A stretch of 64,000 nt of DNA, taken from NCBI GenBank assembly GCA_944390715.1, contig CALXQS010000003.1:62001-126000 (forward strand), read 5' to 3'. The notes under the pieces were generated by a model. That model was given only the letters and a program-made list of their open reading frames with translations. It had not been told where the DNA came from and did not search any database. This document shows, piece after piece, positions 1-8,530 of the stretch (position 1 is its first letter; every line of letters starts with the position of its first letter). Made by a program: the position numbers and the translations under genes. Source of the DNA: an uncultured Duodenibacillus sp. Its GTDB lineage: Bacteria; Pseudomonadota; Gammaproteobacteria; Burkholderiales; Burkholderiaceae_F.

Positions 1-1863
1 GAGATTCTTGACGGCCGGTAGCGCTGCCGTGTTGATTTCTCCCACCATCAGGTCGCCCCTGAGCCGCGGCATGCCCTCGGAAACATCAATGGTGCCGTTG
101 TAGGAAATGGGGGCGCCGGCAAAGGATCCGGAGAGCCCCACTTCGGCAGCGCGGCTGCCAAGATCGGCATGCACAAAGCCTGAAAGCGATGCTGCAAAGT
201 CTGACGGCAATGTTTTGTCGCCCGTGACCGTCACCCGCGCCGAGAAGCTCTCAAGATTGGTCTTTTTCTCGACAAGGTCGGCACGAACGGTGCTGGAAAT
301 CTCAAAGCTTGTCGTGCGGCCGTCTTCCATGAAGCTGTGCGCTACGCGCATTTCCGGACTTTCGAATATCCCGGGGCGCAGCCGAAAATCAACGGCCCCG
401 AAGTGAAGATCTCCCGAGACTTCCTGCGGGCGCGAGAGCGATGCAGTGGCGTTCATGCCGGAGAGCTCTTCACCCTTAAAGCGAATTACGTCGGCTTTGG
501 CGACCGCCGTGTAGTGCGTCTTGTTGTAGAAGAACTCTCCCGAGAAGTTCAGATTTTCAAACATCACGTACCGATTGGCGGTAGAGATCGTGATGGTGCC
601 GGTAGAAGACAAAAGCCCAGCGCTCTTGGAAGGATCGAAAGTCGTGAAAATCGAGTCGGCCGCGTTGGAGGCGTTTTGTGTGGCCGCTGGTTCTGCGTGA
701 GCTTCAGAAAAGATAAGCCCGGAAAGAGCCGACGACTGCGCAGGGGGTTCGGCCGGCGCCTCAAGGGGCGCTTCTTCGCGGCGCTCGATTGCCCGCTGAT
801 CATTCGAGGAAGGCGCAGCTGCGGCCTCTTCATTGTGAGTTTCAGCGGCAGCCTCTCCGGGGGCTTCTGCCGTTGGAGCGGCACTTTGCTGAGCAGCATC
901 CGCAGGCGAAGTCTGAGTCGACTGGGGGGCTGCGGCATTGTTTTCAGAAACGCCTTCATCAGCGGGCGGCGTGCCGGCGCTCGTTTCTTCGACAGGCTTG
1001 ACCTCAGCCGGCGCTTCCTGAGTAGGAGAATCTGCAGGCGCGCTGCCGGCAGCGTCAACGGCTGGGGCATTTTGGGCAGGGTCCGTCGGCAGAGCTTCTT
1101 TGGGTTCGTCGACTGCCGGAGCGGCATTTGCGTCGGCAGCAGTCTCAGAAGAGGCGGCATCGTTTGAGAGGTCGACAGAGACGTCGGCGGAGTTTGCGGA
1201 AGGCAACTCGGCTGGCGCGGCAACCGGCAGCGGCTCATCCTGCGGGAGACTGACAACGTTGCCTTCGGCATCAATCGCTTCAAAACGCGTGCTGAGCTCA
1301 AAGGGCGAAGTCATTTCAGGCGAAAAGCGCCCGAGAGAGAGCTCCAGATCCGTCAGAAGAAAACGGTGCGGCTTTTCGTGGGTCGTGACGTCAACCGTGA
1401 GGCATGCCCGCGAAAGCTTAAATGTTGAGATGCGCAGATCGGCAGGGAAGTGAACAGCGCCAAATGTAGAGTCAAAAAGCGCATTTCCCGAGAGGTTCGG
1501 CACCGACAGGGCTCCCTCAAGACCGTCAATGGAAAGAGATTTGACATGCACAGCACCCAGCGCCAGGGACCAGAGCGAGACATCGGCGCGGGCGCCGGCA
1601 ATGCGTCCGATTTCCACGTCTGTCGACTTGTCGATGAATTTGATGGCCGGCAGCTCAATTTCAAGCGTGGAGAGCCTTTTAAGACCGATGGGACCGTCAA
1701 AGCGGGCGTAGGCTCCCAGCGCAGTGTCGGCAAATTCTTCCACCGTTTTCTGTACGGCTTTCTCATTGACCCAGACAAACAAAGCGGCAACAGCGCCCAG
1801 ACAGGCGAGAGCAATGAACAAAATCAGGCCGACAACAAAGCGCTTGACGCGGGAATCAATCAT
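1..1863 (-). CDS. AsmA-family outer-envelope protein, 3' end beyond window
   Basis: Partial gene, 621 codons visible; it runs off the left edge, so the C-terminus is missing. The start at 1863 opens with MIDSRVKRF followed by one hydrophobic segment (about residues 9-30), the single N-terminal membrane anchor typical of AsmA/YhdP-like proteins. Residues about 30-190 read as the AsmA N-terminal beta domain (lines such as RIAGARADVSLWSLALGAV). Residues about 210-390 are an unusual Ala/Pro/Glu/Thr-rich linker with no predicted fold. After it the beta-type pattern resumes (SGLLSSTGTITISTANRY, then SFEISSTVRADLVEKKTNLE). AsmA-like proteins are thought to bridge the periplasm and move phospholipids or affect outer-membrane assembly; that role is family knowledge, not visible here. 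Divergent from the metal operon at 2191. Confidence is good for the family, low for substrate. Confidence 0.75.
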   Translation of the reverse strand, partial: MIDSRVKRFVVGLILFIALACLGAVAALFVWVNEKAVQKTVEEFADTALGAYARFDGPIGLKRLSTLEIELPAIKFIDKSTDVEIGRIAGARADVSLWSLALGAVHVKSLSIDGLEGALSVPNLSGNALFDSTFGAVHFPADLRISTFKLSRACLTVDVTTHEKPHRFLLTDLELSLGRFSPEMTSPFELSTRFEAIDAEGNVVSLPQDEPLPVAAPAELPSANSADVSVDLSNDAASSETAADANAAPAVDEPKEALPTDPAQNAPAVDAAGSAPADSPTQEAPAEVKPVEETSAGTPPADEGVSENNAAAPQSTQTSPADAAQQSAAPTAEAPGEAAAETHNEEAAAAPSSNDQRAIERREEAPLEAPAEPPAQSSALSGLIFSEAHAEPAATQNASNAADSIFTTFDPSKSAGLLSSTGTITISTANRYVMFENLNFSGEFFYNKTHYTAVAKADVIRFKGEELSGMNATASLSRPQEVSGDLHFGAVDFRLRPGIFESPEMRVAHSFMEDGRTTSFEISSTVRADLVEKKTNLESFSARVTVTGDKTLPSDFAASLSGFVHADLGSRAAEVGLSGSFAGAPISYNGTIDVSEGMPRLRGDLMVGEINTAALPAVKNL

Positions 1864-1892
1864 GACCACAACTCAACGAACAGAAGTTTCAG

Positions 1893-1941
1893 CCGCTTTG
1901 CATCCATCAAAGAGCTCGTTTGGGAGTCAGATGCAAAGCGG
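1893..1941. repeat. Inverted repeat with 12-bp perfect arms
   Basis: Arms CCGCTTTGCATC (1893-1904) and GATGCAAAGCGG (1930-1941) with a 25-bp loop, 30-78 bp upstream of the asmA-like start. It could be a 5' UTR hairpin on the minus strand or a protein-binding dyad. No T-run follows directly, so a terminator is less likely. Confidence 0.5.
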
Positions 1942-2085
1942 ACTCTTAATGGTAAAGCACTTTGCGTTTCTTCGCGCACTCGGCGAAGGCAAAGATGAGC
2001 GCCGGATGCGGCAAAAAAGACGCATGCTCAGGTTGTTGCGTTTGGCTTCATGCGTTAATGCAAATCAAATGACTGAGGTTTATGC

Positions 2086-2112
2086 AAATGATTCTCATAG
2101 CGATTCTCATTT
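2086..2112. promoter_or_regulatory. Fur-box-like operator
   Basis: Two copies of the ATTCTCAT element (2091-2098 and 2103-2110); read on the minus strand they give ATGAGAAT twice, and the block contains ATGAGAATCATTT, close to classical Fur boxes (GATAATGATAATCATTATC pattern). It lies 78-105 bp before the first gene of the metal ATPase operon. Assignment is by eye; a Fur weight-matrix scan would decide. Confidence 0.55.
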
Positions 2113-2135
2113 AGATGTGACAAAATACGCCCGTC

Positions 2136-2159
2136 AGCGGACGCAGTCGTCCGCTTTTT
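2136..2159 (+). terminator. Terminator-like hairpin in the leader of the metal operon
   Basis: AGCGGAC (2136-2142), six-base loop, GTCCGCT (2149-2155), then T-rich TTTT. It lies between the Fur-box-like site and the first start codon, so it cannot end an upstream plus-strand gene: the upstream gene is on the other strand. It may be an attenuator or end a very short leader RNA. Confidence 0.5.
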
Positions 2160-2190
2160 GAGCATAGAGCAAAGCTTCAGGAGACTAAAA

Positions 2191-2529
2191 ATGGACAACA
2201 CGACGAAATACGGACTTTTCTTTTTAGGCGGTTTGGTAGTGGGAGCGTTGGGCGCCATGGCCGTTACGCGAGGCAAGCTTGAGATCAAGCCTCTGGCTGC
2301 CGATTTGATCAGCGGAGGCATGGAGCTGCGCGACAAGGTGATGGCGGGCGTTGAAAGCGTCAAGGAAGATATTGAAGACGTCGTGGCCGAGGCGCAGGTC
2401 AAGGCTGAGGAACGCCGTCAGTCGCAGGAAGCCAAGCAGGCTGCGCAAAGCGTGCAGGCCGCACAGCCCGCTGACAGTGAAGCCGAAGTTGCGCCGCAGG
2501 AAAAAACCGTGGCCGCGGCTGCCGGCTAA
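2191..2529 (+). CDS. Small single-TM, Glu/Ala-rich partner of a P1B ATPase (FezA/PacL/DUF1490-like)
   Basis: 112 residues. The start at 2191 is chosen over an upstream one because AGGAG sits about 8 bases before it. One transmembrane helix at residues about 7-24 (YGLFFLGGLVVGALGAMAV), then a soluble helix with many Glu, Ala and Lys (KEDIEDVVAEAQVKAEERR) and a low-complexity Ala/Gln/Glu tail. This is the layout of the small proteins encoded beside P1B ATPases: DUF1490/PacL in mycobacteria, which cluster and stabilise the ATPase, and the small membrane protein of ferrosome clusters. I do not see the acidic/His metal-binding C-terminus of PacL1. It is the first gene of the operon 2191-5944. Exact orthology is inference. 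Confidence 0.6.
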   Translation: MDNTTKYGLFFLGGLVVGALGAMAVTRGKLEIKPLAADLISGGMELRDKVMAGVESVKEDIEDVVAEAQVKAEERRQSQEAKQAAQSVQAAQPADSEAEVAPQEKTVAAAAG

Positions 2530-2597
2530 GCCGCATGCCGCAGCAATGGAAAATGGTTCGTTTGCTTTTTTAAGCTTTCGGTTTCAAGGAACGCAGC

Positions 2598-4979
2598 ATG
2601 CGTTTTCATCTTATTCATGAAGTCGGCAATCGGCAGCGCTGGAAGACGGCCTCAGTCTTGACGCGAGCCAGTGCAGAGCTCGTTGCCGATGAGCTTTCGA
2701 CCGTCAAGGGCGTTGCCGGCGTCAAGATAAACCCGCGCACTGGGTCGGTCGTTGTGTTTTATGAGACGGCTGCTGTGCGAGCCGCTGTCTGCAGCTATTT
2801 CGACAGTCTGCAAGCCAAGCCACCCATGCTGCGCGACGGCCGTCAGGAGCTTGTGCACAAGGTGCGCTGCCAGCAAGCGGCAAAGCTTGAGAAGACAGGA
2901 GCAGGGGTTGATGTTTCCAGGCTCTTTGCCAAGGGATTCGGCGCCATGCCCGTCGTCAAGGCTGCGGTGCAGCCTTTTAAAAAGCTGCTGCCGCGCGTGT
3001 CTGTTGCTGCTGCAGCAGGTGCCCGCGGAATCGACCTGGCGCCGTTGGTAAGCTGGGTGGCTGTGCGGCCGCTCATGCCGCTGCTGGTGCAGATGGCCAA
3101 TGCCGTGATCGGCTCCATCCCGATTTTGCTCAAAGGACTGGCGGAGCTCAGGAACGGCAAGCTCAATGTCGAAGTGCTCGATGCCTCGGCAATTGCGGTG
3201 TCGCTGCTGCGGCGAGATTTCAAGACGGCAAGTCTTGTAGTGCTTTTGCTTGGGCTTGGCGAAATGCTCGAGCGCTATACGCGCAAAAAGTCGCTCGAAA
3301 GTCTGGCCGATCAGCTTGCGCTTAAGGTCGACAAGGTCTGGATTCGGCGTGATGAGGCCGTCGTCGAGGTGCCGCTCAAGGATGTTGGCGAGGGCGATGT
3401 CGTCGTCGTGCGCGCCGGCAGCACGATTCCTGTTGACGGAAAGGTCGTTGCCGGTACGGCGGCAGTCAATCAGGCGACCATGACGGGCGAGCCGCTTGCT
3501 GTGGCTCGATCGGCTGGAAGCGTCGTCTTTGCCGGAACCGTTGTCGAAGACGGCGAAATTGACGTGCTGCCTACGCAGATCGGCAAGAATACGCGTCTTA
3601 ATCAAATCATCCACTTCATTGAAAACAGCGAGCAGAGCAAGGCCGGCATCCAGGGCAAGGCCGAGCGTCTGGCCGATGCAATCGTCCCCTACAACTTCGC
3701 GCTTGCCGGACTGGTCTTTTTGCTCACGCGCAGCCTTACGCGTACGGCTGCCGTACTGCTTGTCGACTATTCCTGCGCGCTGAGGCTCGCAACGCCGCTG
3801 GCCATTCTGACGGCAATGAAGGAGGGAACGCGCGAAGGCATGCTGATTAAAGGCGGCCGCTATCTTGAGGCGCTCTCCGAAGTCGATACGGTCGTGTTTG
3901 ACAAGACGGGAACGCTTACGGCGGCTGCGCCCGAACTCACCGACGTGATCAGTCTTGATGCTGCGGCAAGCGAAGATCAGGTATTGAGTCTGGCGGCCTG
4001 TCTCGAAGAGCATTTTCCGCATCCGGTTTCGCGCGCCGTGGTGCAGGCTGCAGCCGCCAAGGGGCTCTACCACGCAGACGAGCCGCACGATGCGCAGGTG
4101 CGCTACATCGTCGCGCACGGCATCTGCTCGAGCGTGCAGGGCCAAAAGGTCATCATTGGCTCGCGCCACTTTGTTGAAGACGACGAGGGTGTCGACTGCA
4201 GCGCGGCGCAGCCTCACGTTGAACGGCTGGCGCTGCAGGGAAAGTCGATTTTGTACATGGCTCAAGCCGGCGTCTTGATAGGACTGCTGGGCATCATTGA
4301 TCCGGTTCGTGCCGAGTCGCGCGAGGTGATCTGTGCGCTGCGCAGACGGGGCATCAAGCGTGTGGTCATGCTCACGGGAGACGATAGGAAAACCGCGCGA
4401 GCCGTCGCCGAGCGTCTTGGCATCGATGAGTTCGAGGCGCAGGTGCTGCCTGTCGACAAGGCCAGCTACGTGCAAAAGCTTCGCGCGCAAGGCTGCCGCG
4501 TGCTGATGGTGGGGGATGGAATCAACGACAGTCCTGCGCTTTCTTCGGCCGATGTCGGCGCCACGCTCAGAGAAGGCAGTGCGATCGCTCAGGAAGTCGC
4601 CGATCTTGTGCTCACGCGCAACACGCTGCAGGATCTGCCGCGTGCGATCGACCTGGGGCGGGCTTCGATGGCTCGCGTGAAGGAAAACTTCGGCGTGTCC
4701 GTCGGCCTTAATACCGCCTTCATGGCTGGCGGCCTGGTCGGGCTGCTTCAGCCGGCGCTTGGAGCCGTGCTGCACAATCTCACGACGATCGGCGTTTGCT
4801 TGAATGCCATGCGCTCTCCGCTGCAAAGAGAACTCAACATCAAGCGGGCGCTGGATGAATTTCGAAAGCTGGTGCTGATGCAGGGCGCAGAACCGATGGA
4901 AGGCGGCGTGAAGGCAATTGCCGGCAGTGCGGCGCAAGACTGCGTCAACGACGGCTTGGTGATGGAGAAAAAATCATGA
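2598..4979 (+). CDS. fezB: P1B-type metal-transporting ATPase, SCA class (P1B-6 / FezB-like)
   Basis: 793 residues, all P-type ATPase landmarks present: actuator TGEP (296-299), phosphorylation loop DKTGTLT (435-441), nucleotide-site His-Pro (475-476) and hinge GDGIND (639-644). The N-terminus (1-80) looks like a degenerate HMA domain without CxxC. The key membrane motif is SCALRLATP (392-400) in place of the CPC or SPC of Cu, Zn and Co pumps; an SCA motif is what I recall for subgroup P1B-6, the class of the ferrosome protein FezB. It should sit in the cytoplasmic or organelle membrane and move a divalent metal, probably iron. AAGGA precedes the ATG at 2598. It overlaps the next gene by 4 bp (ATGA). 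Substrate and fez identity are inference from motif, neighbours and the Fur-like site. Confidence 0.75.
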   Translation: MRFHLIHEVGNRQRWKTASVLTRASAELVADELSTVKGVAGVKINPRTGSVVVFYETAAVRAAVCSYFDSLQAKPPMLRDGRQELVHKVRCQQAAKLEKTGAGVDVSRLFAKGFGAMPVVKAAVQPFKKLLPRVSVAAAAGARGIDLAPLVSWVAVRPLMPLLVQMANAVIGSIPILLKGLAELRNGKLNVEVLDASAIAVSLLRRDFKTASLVVLLLGLGEMLERYTRKKSLESLADQLALKVDKVWIRRDEAVVEVPLKDVGEGDVVVVRAGSTIPVDGKVVAGTAAVNQATMTGEPLAVARSAGSVVFAGTVVEDGEIDVLPTQIGKNTRLNQIIHFIENSEQSKAGIQGKAERLADAIVPYNFALAGLVFLLTRSLTRTAAVLLVDYSCALRLATPLAILTAMKEGTREGMLIKGGRYLEALSEVDTVVFDKTGTLTAAAPELTDVISLDAAASEDQVLSLAACLEEHFPHPVSRAVVQAAAAKGLYHADEPHDAQVRYIVAHGICSSVQGQKVIIGSRHFVEDDEGVDCSAAQPHVERLALQGKSILYMAQAGVLIGLLGIIDPVRAESREVICALRRRGIKRVVMLTGDDRKTARAVAERLGIDEFEAQVLPVDKASYVQKLRAQGCRVLMVGDGINDSPALSSADVGATLREGSAIAQEVADLVLTRNTLQDLPRAIDLGRASMARVKENFGVSVGLNTAFMAGGLVGLLQPALGAVLHNLTTIGVCLNAMRSPLQRELNIKRALDEFRKLVLMQGAEPMEGGVKAIAGSAAQDCVNDGLVMEKKS

Positions 4980-5530
4980 TGCAGATTCAAGAATGCGTCC
5001 GCAGCCTTGTTCCCGGACGCGTGCGCATTCGGCATCCGGCGCTCAAAGGGCTGACGAGCGAAGATGAAAAGCTGCTGGTGCAGACGGCAAAGTCCGTTGA
5101 AGGCATTTTGGCGGTGCGCGTCAATCCGGCCGTGGGAAGCCTTTTGATTGTCTGGGACGAGGATGTTCTCTCGCAGCAGGAACTGTGCGAAGCGCTCGAA
5201 TTTCTGGCGACGGCTCTGGGGCTTGAAGTCGGCAACGGCACAGCGTCGACGCCGCAAGCCGGTGCGCAGACAAGCGCCGTGCCTGCTTGGGGCAAAAAAG
5301 ACGCTGCCAGCCGTCTTCAGCAGACGGCCGACGTTTTGGTGCGCACGCTGGTGCCTGACGTCAAGAACATCAAGCGCGCCCGCCGCATGGCGCAAAATCG
5401 AGTGATGCTGGGGTTGGGTGCGGCATGCGTGGCGGCGCTGGCGATGAATAAGCGCCTGCACGGCGTTTTGGGGTATGCTTTTACGGCATTGGCGCTTGTG
5501 CACTCTTATCAGCACAGACGCGTGATCTGA
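4976..5530 (+). CDS. HMA-like domain protein with C-terminal membrane segment (FezC-like)
   Basis: 184 residues. Residues about 5-80 have the beta-alpha-beta spacing of an HMA-like fold (LVPGRVRIRHPALKG, then VEGILAVRVNPAVGSLLI) but lack the CxxC metal site, like the HMA-2 proteins next to P1B-6 ATPases. A linker (80-130) is followed by two short hydrophobic stretches (about 143-178, LGLGAACVAALAM and GVLGYAFTALALV). The start at 4976 overlaps the ATPase stop by 4 bp, so translational coupling is likely; ATG at 4979 is an alternative. The domain repeats the ATPase N-terminus (compare VNPRTGSVVV-like and VNPAVGSLLI), suggesting a shared docking fold. Confidence 0.6.
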   Translation: MMQIQECVRSLVPGRVRIRHPALKGLTSEDEKLLVQTAKSVEGILAVRVNPAVGSLLIVWDEDVLSQQELCEALEFLATALGLEVGNGTASTPQAGAQTSAVPAWGKKDAASRLQQTADVLVRTLVPDVKNIKRARRMAQNRVMLGLGAACVAALAMNKRLHGVLGYAFTALALVHSYQHRRVI

Positions 5531-5569
5531 AATTTTTGACCTTTCTTTGCCAGGAGCTTGCTGGGACGT

Positions 5570-5944
5570 ATGGAGAGCTTTTGCGCGAAATGCGCCAAGG
5601 GCGTTGTGTTGTTCATTTTGGCTTGCGCTGCGGCAGCGGCTGCAGCGCTCGCTTTGGGCTTGGCGCTCTTGGCTTTGGCTTTGGTGATCGTGCTGCTGCT
5701 GGCCGCGCTGATTCTTAACCCGGCGGGCGTGCGGGCCCTGATGCGCCAGGCGGCGGGAAAGATTGACGATTGGATGCAGGTGCTTGAGAAGTTTGCTCAG
5801 TCGATGAAGGATGTTTTGAGCAGCCTTTCTGAGGCCGCTCAGGCTGCGGCGGGGACTTCAAGCGCAGCCGGCGCTCAAGGCAGGGACGCCGTGCAAGGAA
5901 AAGACGCTGCCTCGCCGAACCCGCAAAAGCAAAAGCTCGAATAA
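5570..5944 (+). CDS. Small membrane protein, Ala/Leu-rich helix plus amphipathic tail
   Basis: 124 residues; not recognised. ATG at 5570 is preceded by CAGGAG (5551-5556), a rather long spacing; TTG at 5558 is possible but too close to the SD. Residues about 12-45 are a very hydrophobic Ala/Leu segment, probably one or two membrane passes, followed by a helical region (MRQAAGKIDDWMQVLEKF) and an Ala/Gln/Lys-rich polar tail. It lies 39 bp after the HMA-like gene and before a strong terminator (5999-6046), so it is the last gene of the metal operon. By position it may be another membrane-shaping or accessory component. Confidence 0.5.
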   Translation: MESFCAKCAKGVVLFILACAAAAAAALALGLALLALALVIVLLLAALILNPAGVRALMRQAAGKIDDWMQVLEKFAQSMKDVLSSLSEAAQAAAGTSSAAGAQGRDAVQGKDAASPNPQKQKLE

Positions 5945-5998
5945 GGCCTCAAGCTGCTGACAGCTGAAAACGGACTGTCCTGACCAGCAAAAAAGAGA

Positions 5999-6046
5999 GC
6001 CGCCTGCCGGTGCAAAGCGTCTTTGCTGCACCTGTTGGCGGCTTTT
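5999..6046 (+). terminator. Rho-independent terminator of the metal operon
   Basis: GCCGCC (5999-6004) pairs with GGCGGC (6037-6042), with an inner GTGCAAAG / CTTTGCTGCAC stem, followed by TTTT. Confidence 0.8.
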
Positions 6047-6133
6047 AGGCAAAGAGAAGCCGCTTTTCGCTTTTTGCAAAAGGCAGCAAAAGCGCTGCAG
6101 CGGCCGAAACAGACATCCGAAGGGCGAGCAGCG

Positions 6134-6508
6134 CTACTCGTGCGCGAGCGTGGCTCGGATTCGGCTTTTAATATTGGGCGCCAGACGCTCAAGGGCGTCG
6201 AGCGTCATGAAAACCGAGGTGCGGCCCTTGAGAGACAGTTCGCGAAAGCGCCGCAAGAGTTCGCTTTCTTCCTGCACGGGCTTGTAGCGCTCGCCGGTGA
6301 TGATGAACAGCACGTCAAAGCCGCAGGAGTGCAGCCGCGACATGGCAAAGGTGCTCGTGTCGGCATCTCCAGCTTCCTGTTCGGCGTAAAGCGCCTCAGG
6401 CACTCCCAGCAGCTGAGCAATCTGCAGCTGCGTAAACCCGAGTCTTTCACGTTCATGGGCAAGACGCCCGCCGATCTCCCTGCGTAATTTCGTCGTTGTT
6501 AAGGACAT
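6134..6508 (-). CDS. XRE-family helix-turn-helix protein
   Basis: 124 residues from MSLTTTKL; an upstream GTG/ATG extension is possible because no clear SD precedes 6508. Residues about 10-65 form the classic HTH_3 fold (RERLGFTQLQIAQLLGVPEA, then LYAEQEAGDADTS). The C-terminal half (MSRLHSCGFDVLFIITGERY) resembles the small phage-type XRE proteins common in Burkholderiales, where a short dimerising tail follows the HTH. Target genes are unknown. It is a single gene between the metal operon terminator and the aspS 3' hairpins. Confidence 0.7.
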   Translation of the reverse strand: MSLTTTKLRREIGGRLAHERERLGFTQLQIAQLLGVPEALYAEQEAGDADTSTFAMSRLHSCGFDVLFIITGERYKPVQEESELLRRFRELSLKGRTSVFMTLDALERLAPNIKSRIRATLAHE

Positions 6509-6621
6509 TGCGATTGAGGCTTGAATTTGTTGGTTTTTTCCTATGAACGCCGACAGTATAGCGGCAGCACCCCTCAATCAATGCCTGCCTCAGCCGTACG
6601 GATGATGATTTCGAAGGGACG

Positions 6622-6659
6622 AAAATGCCGTCGTTGCCAGCGGGCAAAGACGGCATTTT
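6622..6659 (-). terminator. Hairpin downstream of aspS (distal)
   Basis: AAAATGCCGTC (6622-6632) pairs perfectly with GACGGCATTTT (6649-6659). Read on the minus strand it ends in a T-run, as expected for the aspS terminator. Confidence 0.7.
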
Positions 6660-6672
6660 GAAGGCCTTGAAG

Positions 6673-6702
6673 GCGCAAAGCACATGATGTTGTGCTTTGC
6701 GC
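6673..6702 (-). terminator. Hairpin downstream of aspS (proximal)
   Basis: Perfect 11-bp stem: GCGCAAAGCAC (6673-6683) with GTGCTTTGCGC (6692-6702), loop of eight. No long T-run; probably acts with the next hairpin. Confidence 0.55.
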
Positions 6703-6730
6703 AGTTGCAGCTTCGATTTGTATCGAAGTA

Positions 6731-8530
6731 TTAAGCCTTGGGTTCGTTGCGCAGACGAATGTGCAGTTCGCGCAGCTGCTTTTCGTCGACCATCGTGGGA
6801 GCGCCGGTGAGCAGGCACTGTGCTCTCTGGGTCTTCGGGAAGGCGATCACGTCGCGAATCGAAGCAGCGCCCGACATCATCGTAACGATGCGGTCAAGGC
6901 CGAAGGCGATGCCGCCATGGGGCGGAGCACCGTACTGCAGAGCGTCGAGCAGGAAGCCGAACTTCACACGAGCCTCTTCCGGACCGATCTTGAGAGCTTC
7001 AAAGACCTTGCTCTGCACGTCGGCACGGTGAATACGCACGGAGCCGCCGCCGATTTCCCAGCCGTTCAAGACCATGTCGTAGGCCTTGGCGTAGCAGTTT
7101 TCCGGATCGGAGACAAGCTTGTCGACGCAGTCGTCGTGCGGAGCCGTGAACGGATGGTGGCAGGCCATCCAGCGGTTTTCTTCCTCGGAGAACTCAAACA
7201 TCGGGAAGTCAACCACCCACAGCGGACGCCAGCCTTCTTCAAAGAGGCCGTTCTTCTTGCCGAAGTCGCTGTGGCCGATGCGAAGACGCAGTGCGCCGAG
7301 GCTGTCCCAGACGATCTTGGCCTTGTCGGCGCCAAAGAAGATGATGTCGCCCGTTTCTGCGCCCGTGGCTTCGAGCAGCTTGGCGAGAACCTCGTCCGAG
7401 AGATTCTTGACGATGGGGCTCTGCAGACCTTCACGGCCGGCAGCCTTGTCATTGACCTTGATGTAGGCCAGACCCTTGGCGCCGTAGATCTTGACGAATT
7501 CCGTGTAGCCGTCGATTTCCGAGCGCGGCATGACGCAGGCGCCGGGAACGCGCAGGGCAACAACCTTGCCGTTGTGCAGGTTCTTGACGGAGCTAAAGAC
7601 CTTGAAGTCGCTGTCAACGACGATGTCGGTGACTTCAACAAGCTGGAGCTTCACGCGCAGATCTGGCTTGTCCGAGCCGTAAAGCGCCATGGCGTCGCGG
7701 TACTGCATGACCGGGAAGCGGGCGTCGGCGGCAACAAGATCCACGTCGAGGCACTGCTTGAAGACGTGGCGGATCAGCTTTTCCATGATCTCGCGGATTT
7801 CAACCTCGTTGAGGAACGAGGTTTCAATATCGACCTGCGTGAATTCAGGCTGACGGTCAGCGCGCAAGTCTTCATCGCGGAAGCACTTGACGATCTGATA
7901 GTAGCGGTCAAAGCCGGCGACCATCAAAAGCTGCTTGAAGAGCTGCGGGGACTGCGGCAGAGCAAAGAAGTGACCGTCCATCGTGCGCGACGGCACGAGG
8001 TAGTCGCGGGCGCCTTCGGGCGTGGACTTCGTCAAGAACGGCGTTTCGATGTCGATAAAGCCGTTGTCGTCAAGGAAGTGCCGGAAGGCCTGCGTTGCCT
8101 TAAAGCGCAGCTTGAGGTTTTTCTGCATCTGCGGACGGCGCAGATCGAGCACGCGGTAGGTCAGGCGAGCCGATTCGCTCACCGTGTCGTCGTCGAGCTG
8201 GAAGGGCGGCGGCAGCGAAGGATTGATGATTTCCAAATCGTGGCAGAGCACTTCAACGCCGCCCGAGATGAGCGCGGGATTCTTAGTGCCTTCGGGGCGG
8301 GCGCGCACCAGGCCGACCACCTTCAGGCAGAACTCGTTGCGCACTTTGTCGGCGGTTTTGAAAACGTCCGGACGATCCGGGTCGCAGACAACCTGCACGA
8401 GACCTTCGCGGTCGCGCAGATCAATGAAGATGACGCCGCCATGGTCGCGACGGCGATGAGCCCACCCATAGAGGGTGACAGTCTGGCCGATGTACTTTTC
8501 ATCAACCAGACCACAATAAACGGTACGCAT
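6731..8530 (-). CDS. aspS: Aspartyl-tRNA synthetase, bacterial type
   Basis: 599 residues, the full length of bacterial AspRS with its GAD insertion domain. The OB-fold anticodon domain is at 1-105 ([20 protein letters not shown]). Class II motif 2 ([20 protein letters not shown]) and motif 3 ([13 protein letters not shown]) are intact. His30 (RRRDHGG) is where Pseudomonas-type non-discriminating AspRS have His and E. coli has Leu, so this enzyme may also charge tRNA-Asn and rely on the GatCAB amidotransferase; that is family knowledge applied by inference. Two hairpins follow the stop. Divergent from the phosphomannomutase gene. Confidence 0.97.
   Translation of the reverse strand: MRTVYCGLVDEKYIGQTVTLYGWAHRRRDHGGVIFIDLRDREGLVQVVCDPDRPDVFKTADKVRNEFCLKVVGLVRARPEGTKNPALISGGVEVLCHDLEIINPSLPPPFQLDDDTVSESARLTYRVLDLRRPQMQKNLKLRFKATQAFRHFLDDNGFIDIETPFLTKSTPEGARDYLVPSRTMDGHFFALPQSPQLFKQLLMVAGFDRYYQIVKCFRDEDLRADRQPEFTQVDIETSFLNEVEIREIMEKLIRHVFKQCLDVDLVAADARFPVMQYRDAMALYGSDKPDLRVKLQLVEVTDIVVDSDFKVFSSVKNLHNGKVVALRVPGACVMPRSEIDGYTEFVKIYGAKGLAYIKVNDKAAGREGLQSPIVKNLSDEVLAKLLEATGAETGDIIFFGADKAKIVWDSLGALRLRIGHSDFGKKNGLFEEGWRPLWVVDFPMFEFSEEENRWMACHHPFTAPHDDCVDKLVSDPENCYAKAYDMVLNGWEIGGGSVRIHRADVQSKVFEALKIGPEEARVKFGFLLDALQYGAPPHGGIAFGLDRIVTMMSGAASIRDVIAFPKTQRAQCLLTGAPTMVDEKQLRELHIRLRNEPKA

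Larger units (their letters stand above)
1864..2190. other. Divergent intergenic region, asmA-like / fez-like operon
   Basis: 327 bp without a gene. It holds a 12-bp perfect inverted repeat (1893-1904 with 1930-1941), a Fur-box-like sequence (2086-2112), a terminator-like hairpin (2136-2159) and the AGGAG ribosome binding site (about 2179) for the gene at 2191. Confidence 0.7.

Noticed and set aside
2652..4937. Long minus-strand open frame opposite the metal ATPase
   Set aside because: Composition (many His, Arg, Gln) is typical of the antisense of a GC-rich gene; the plus-strand ATPase has every family motif.
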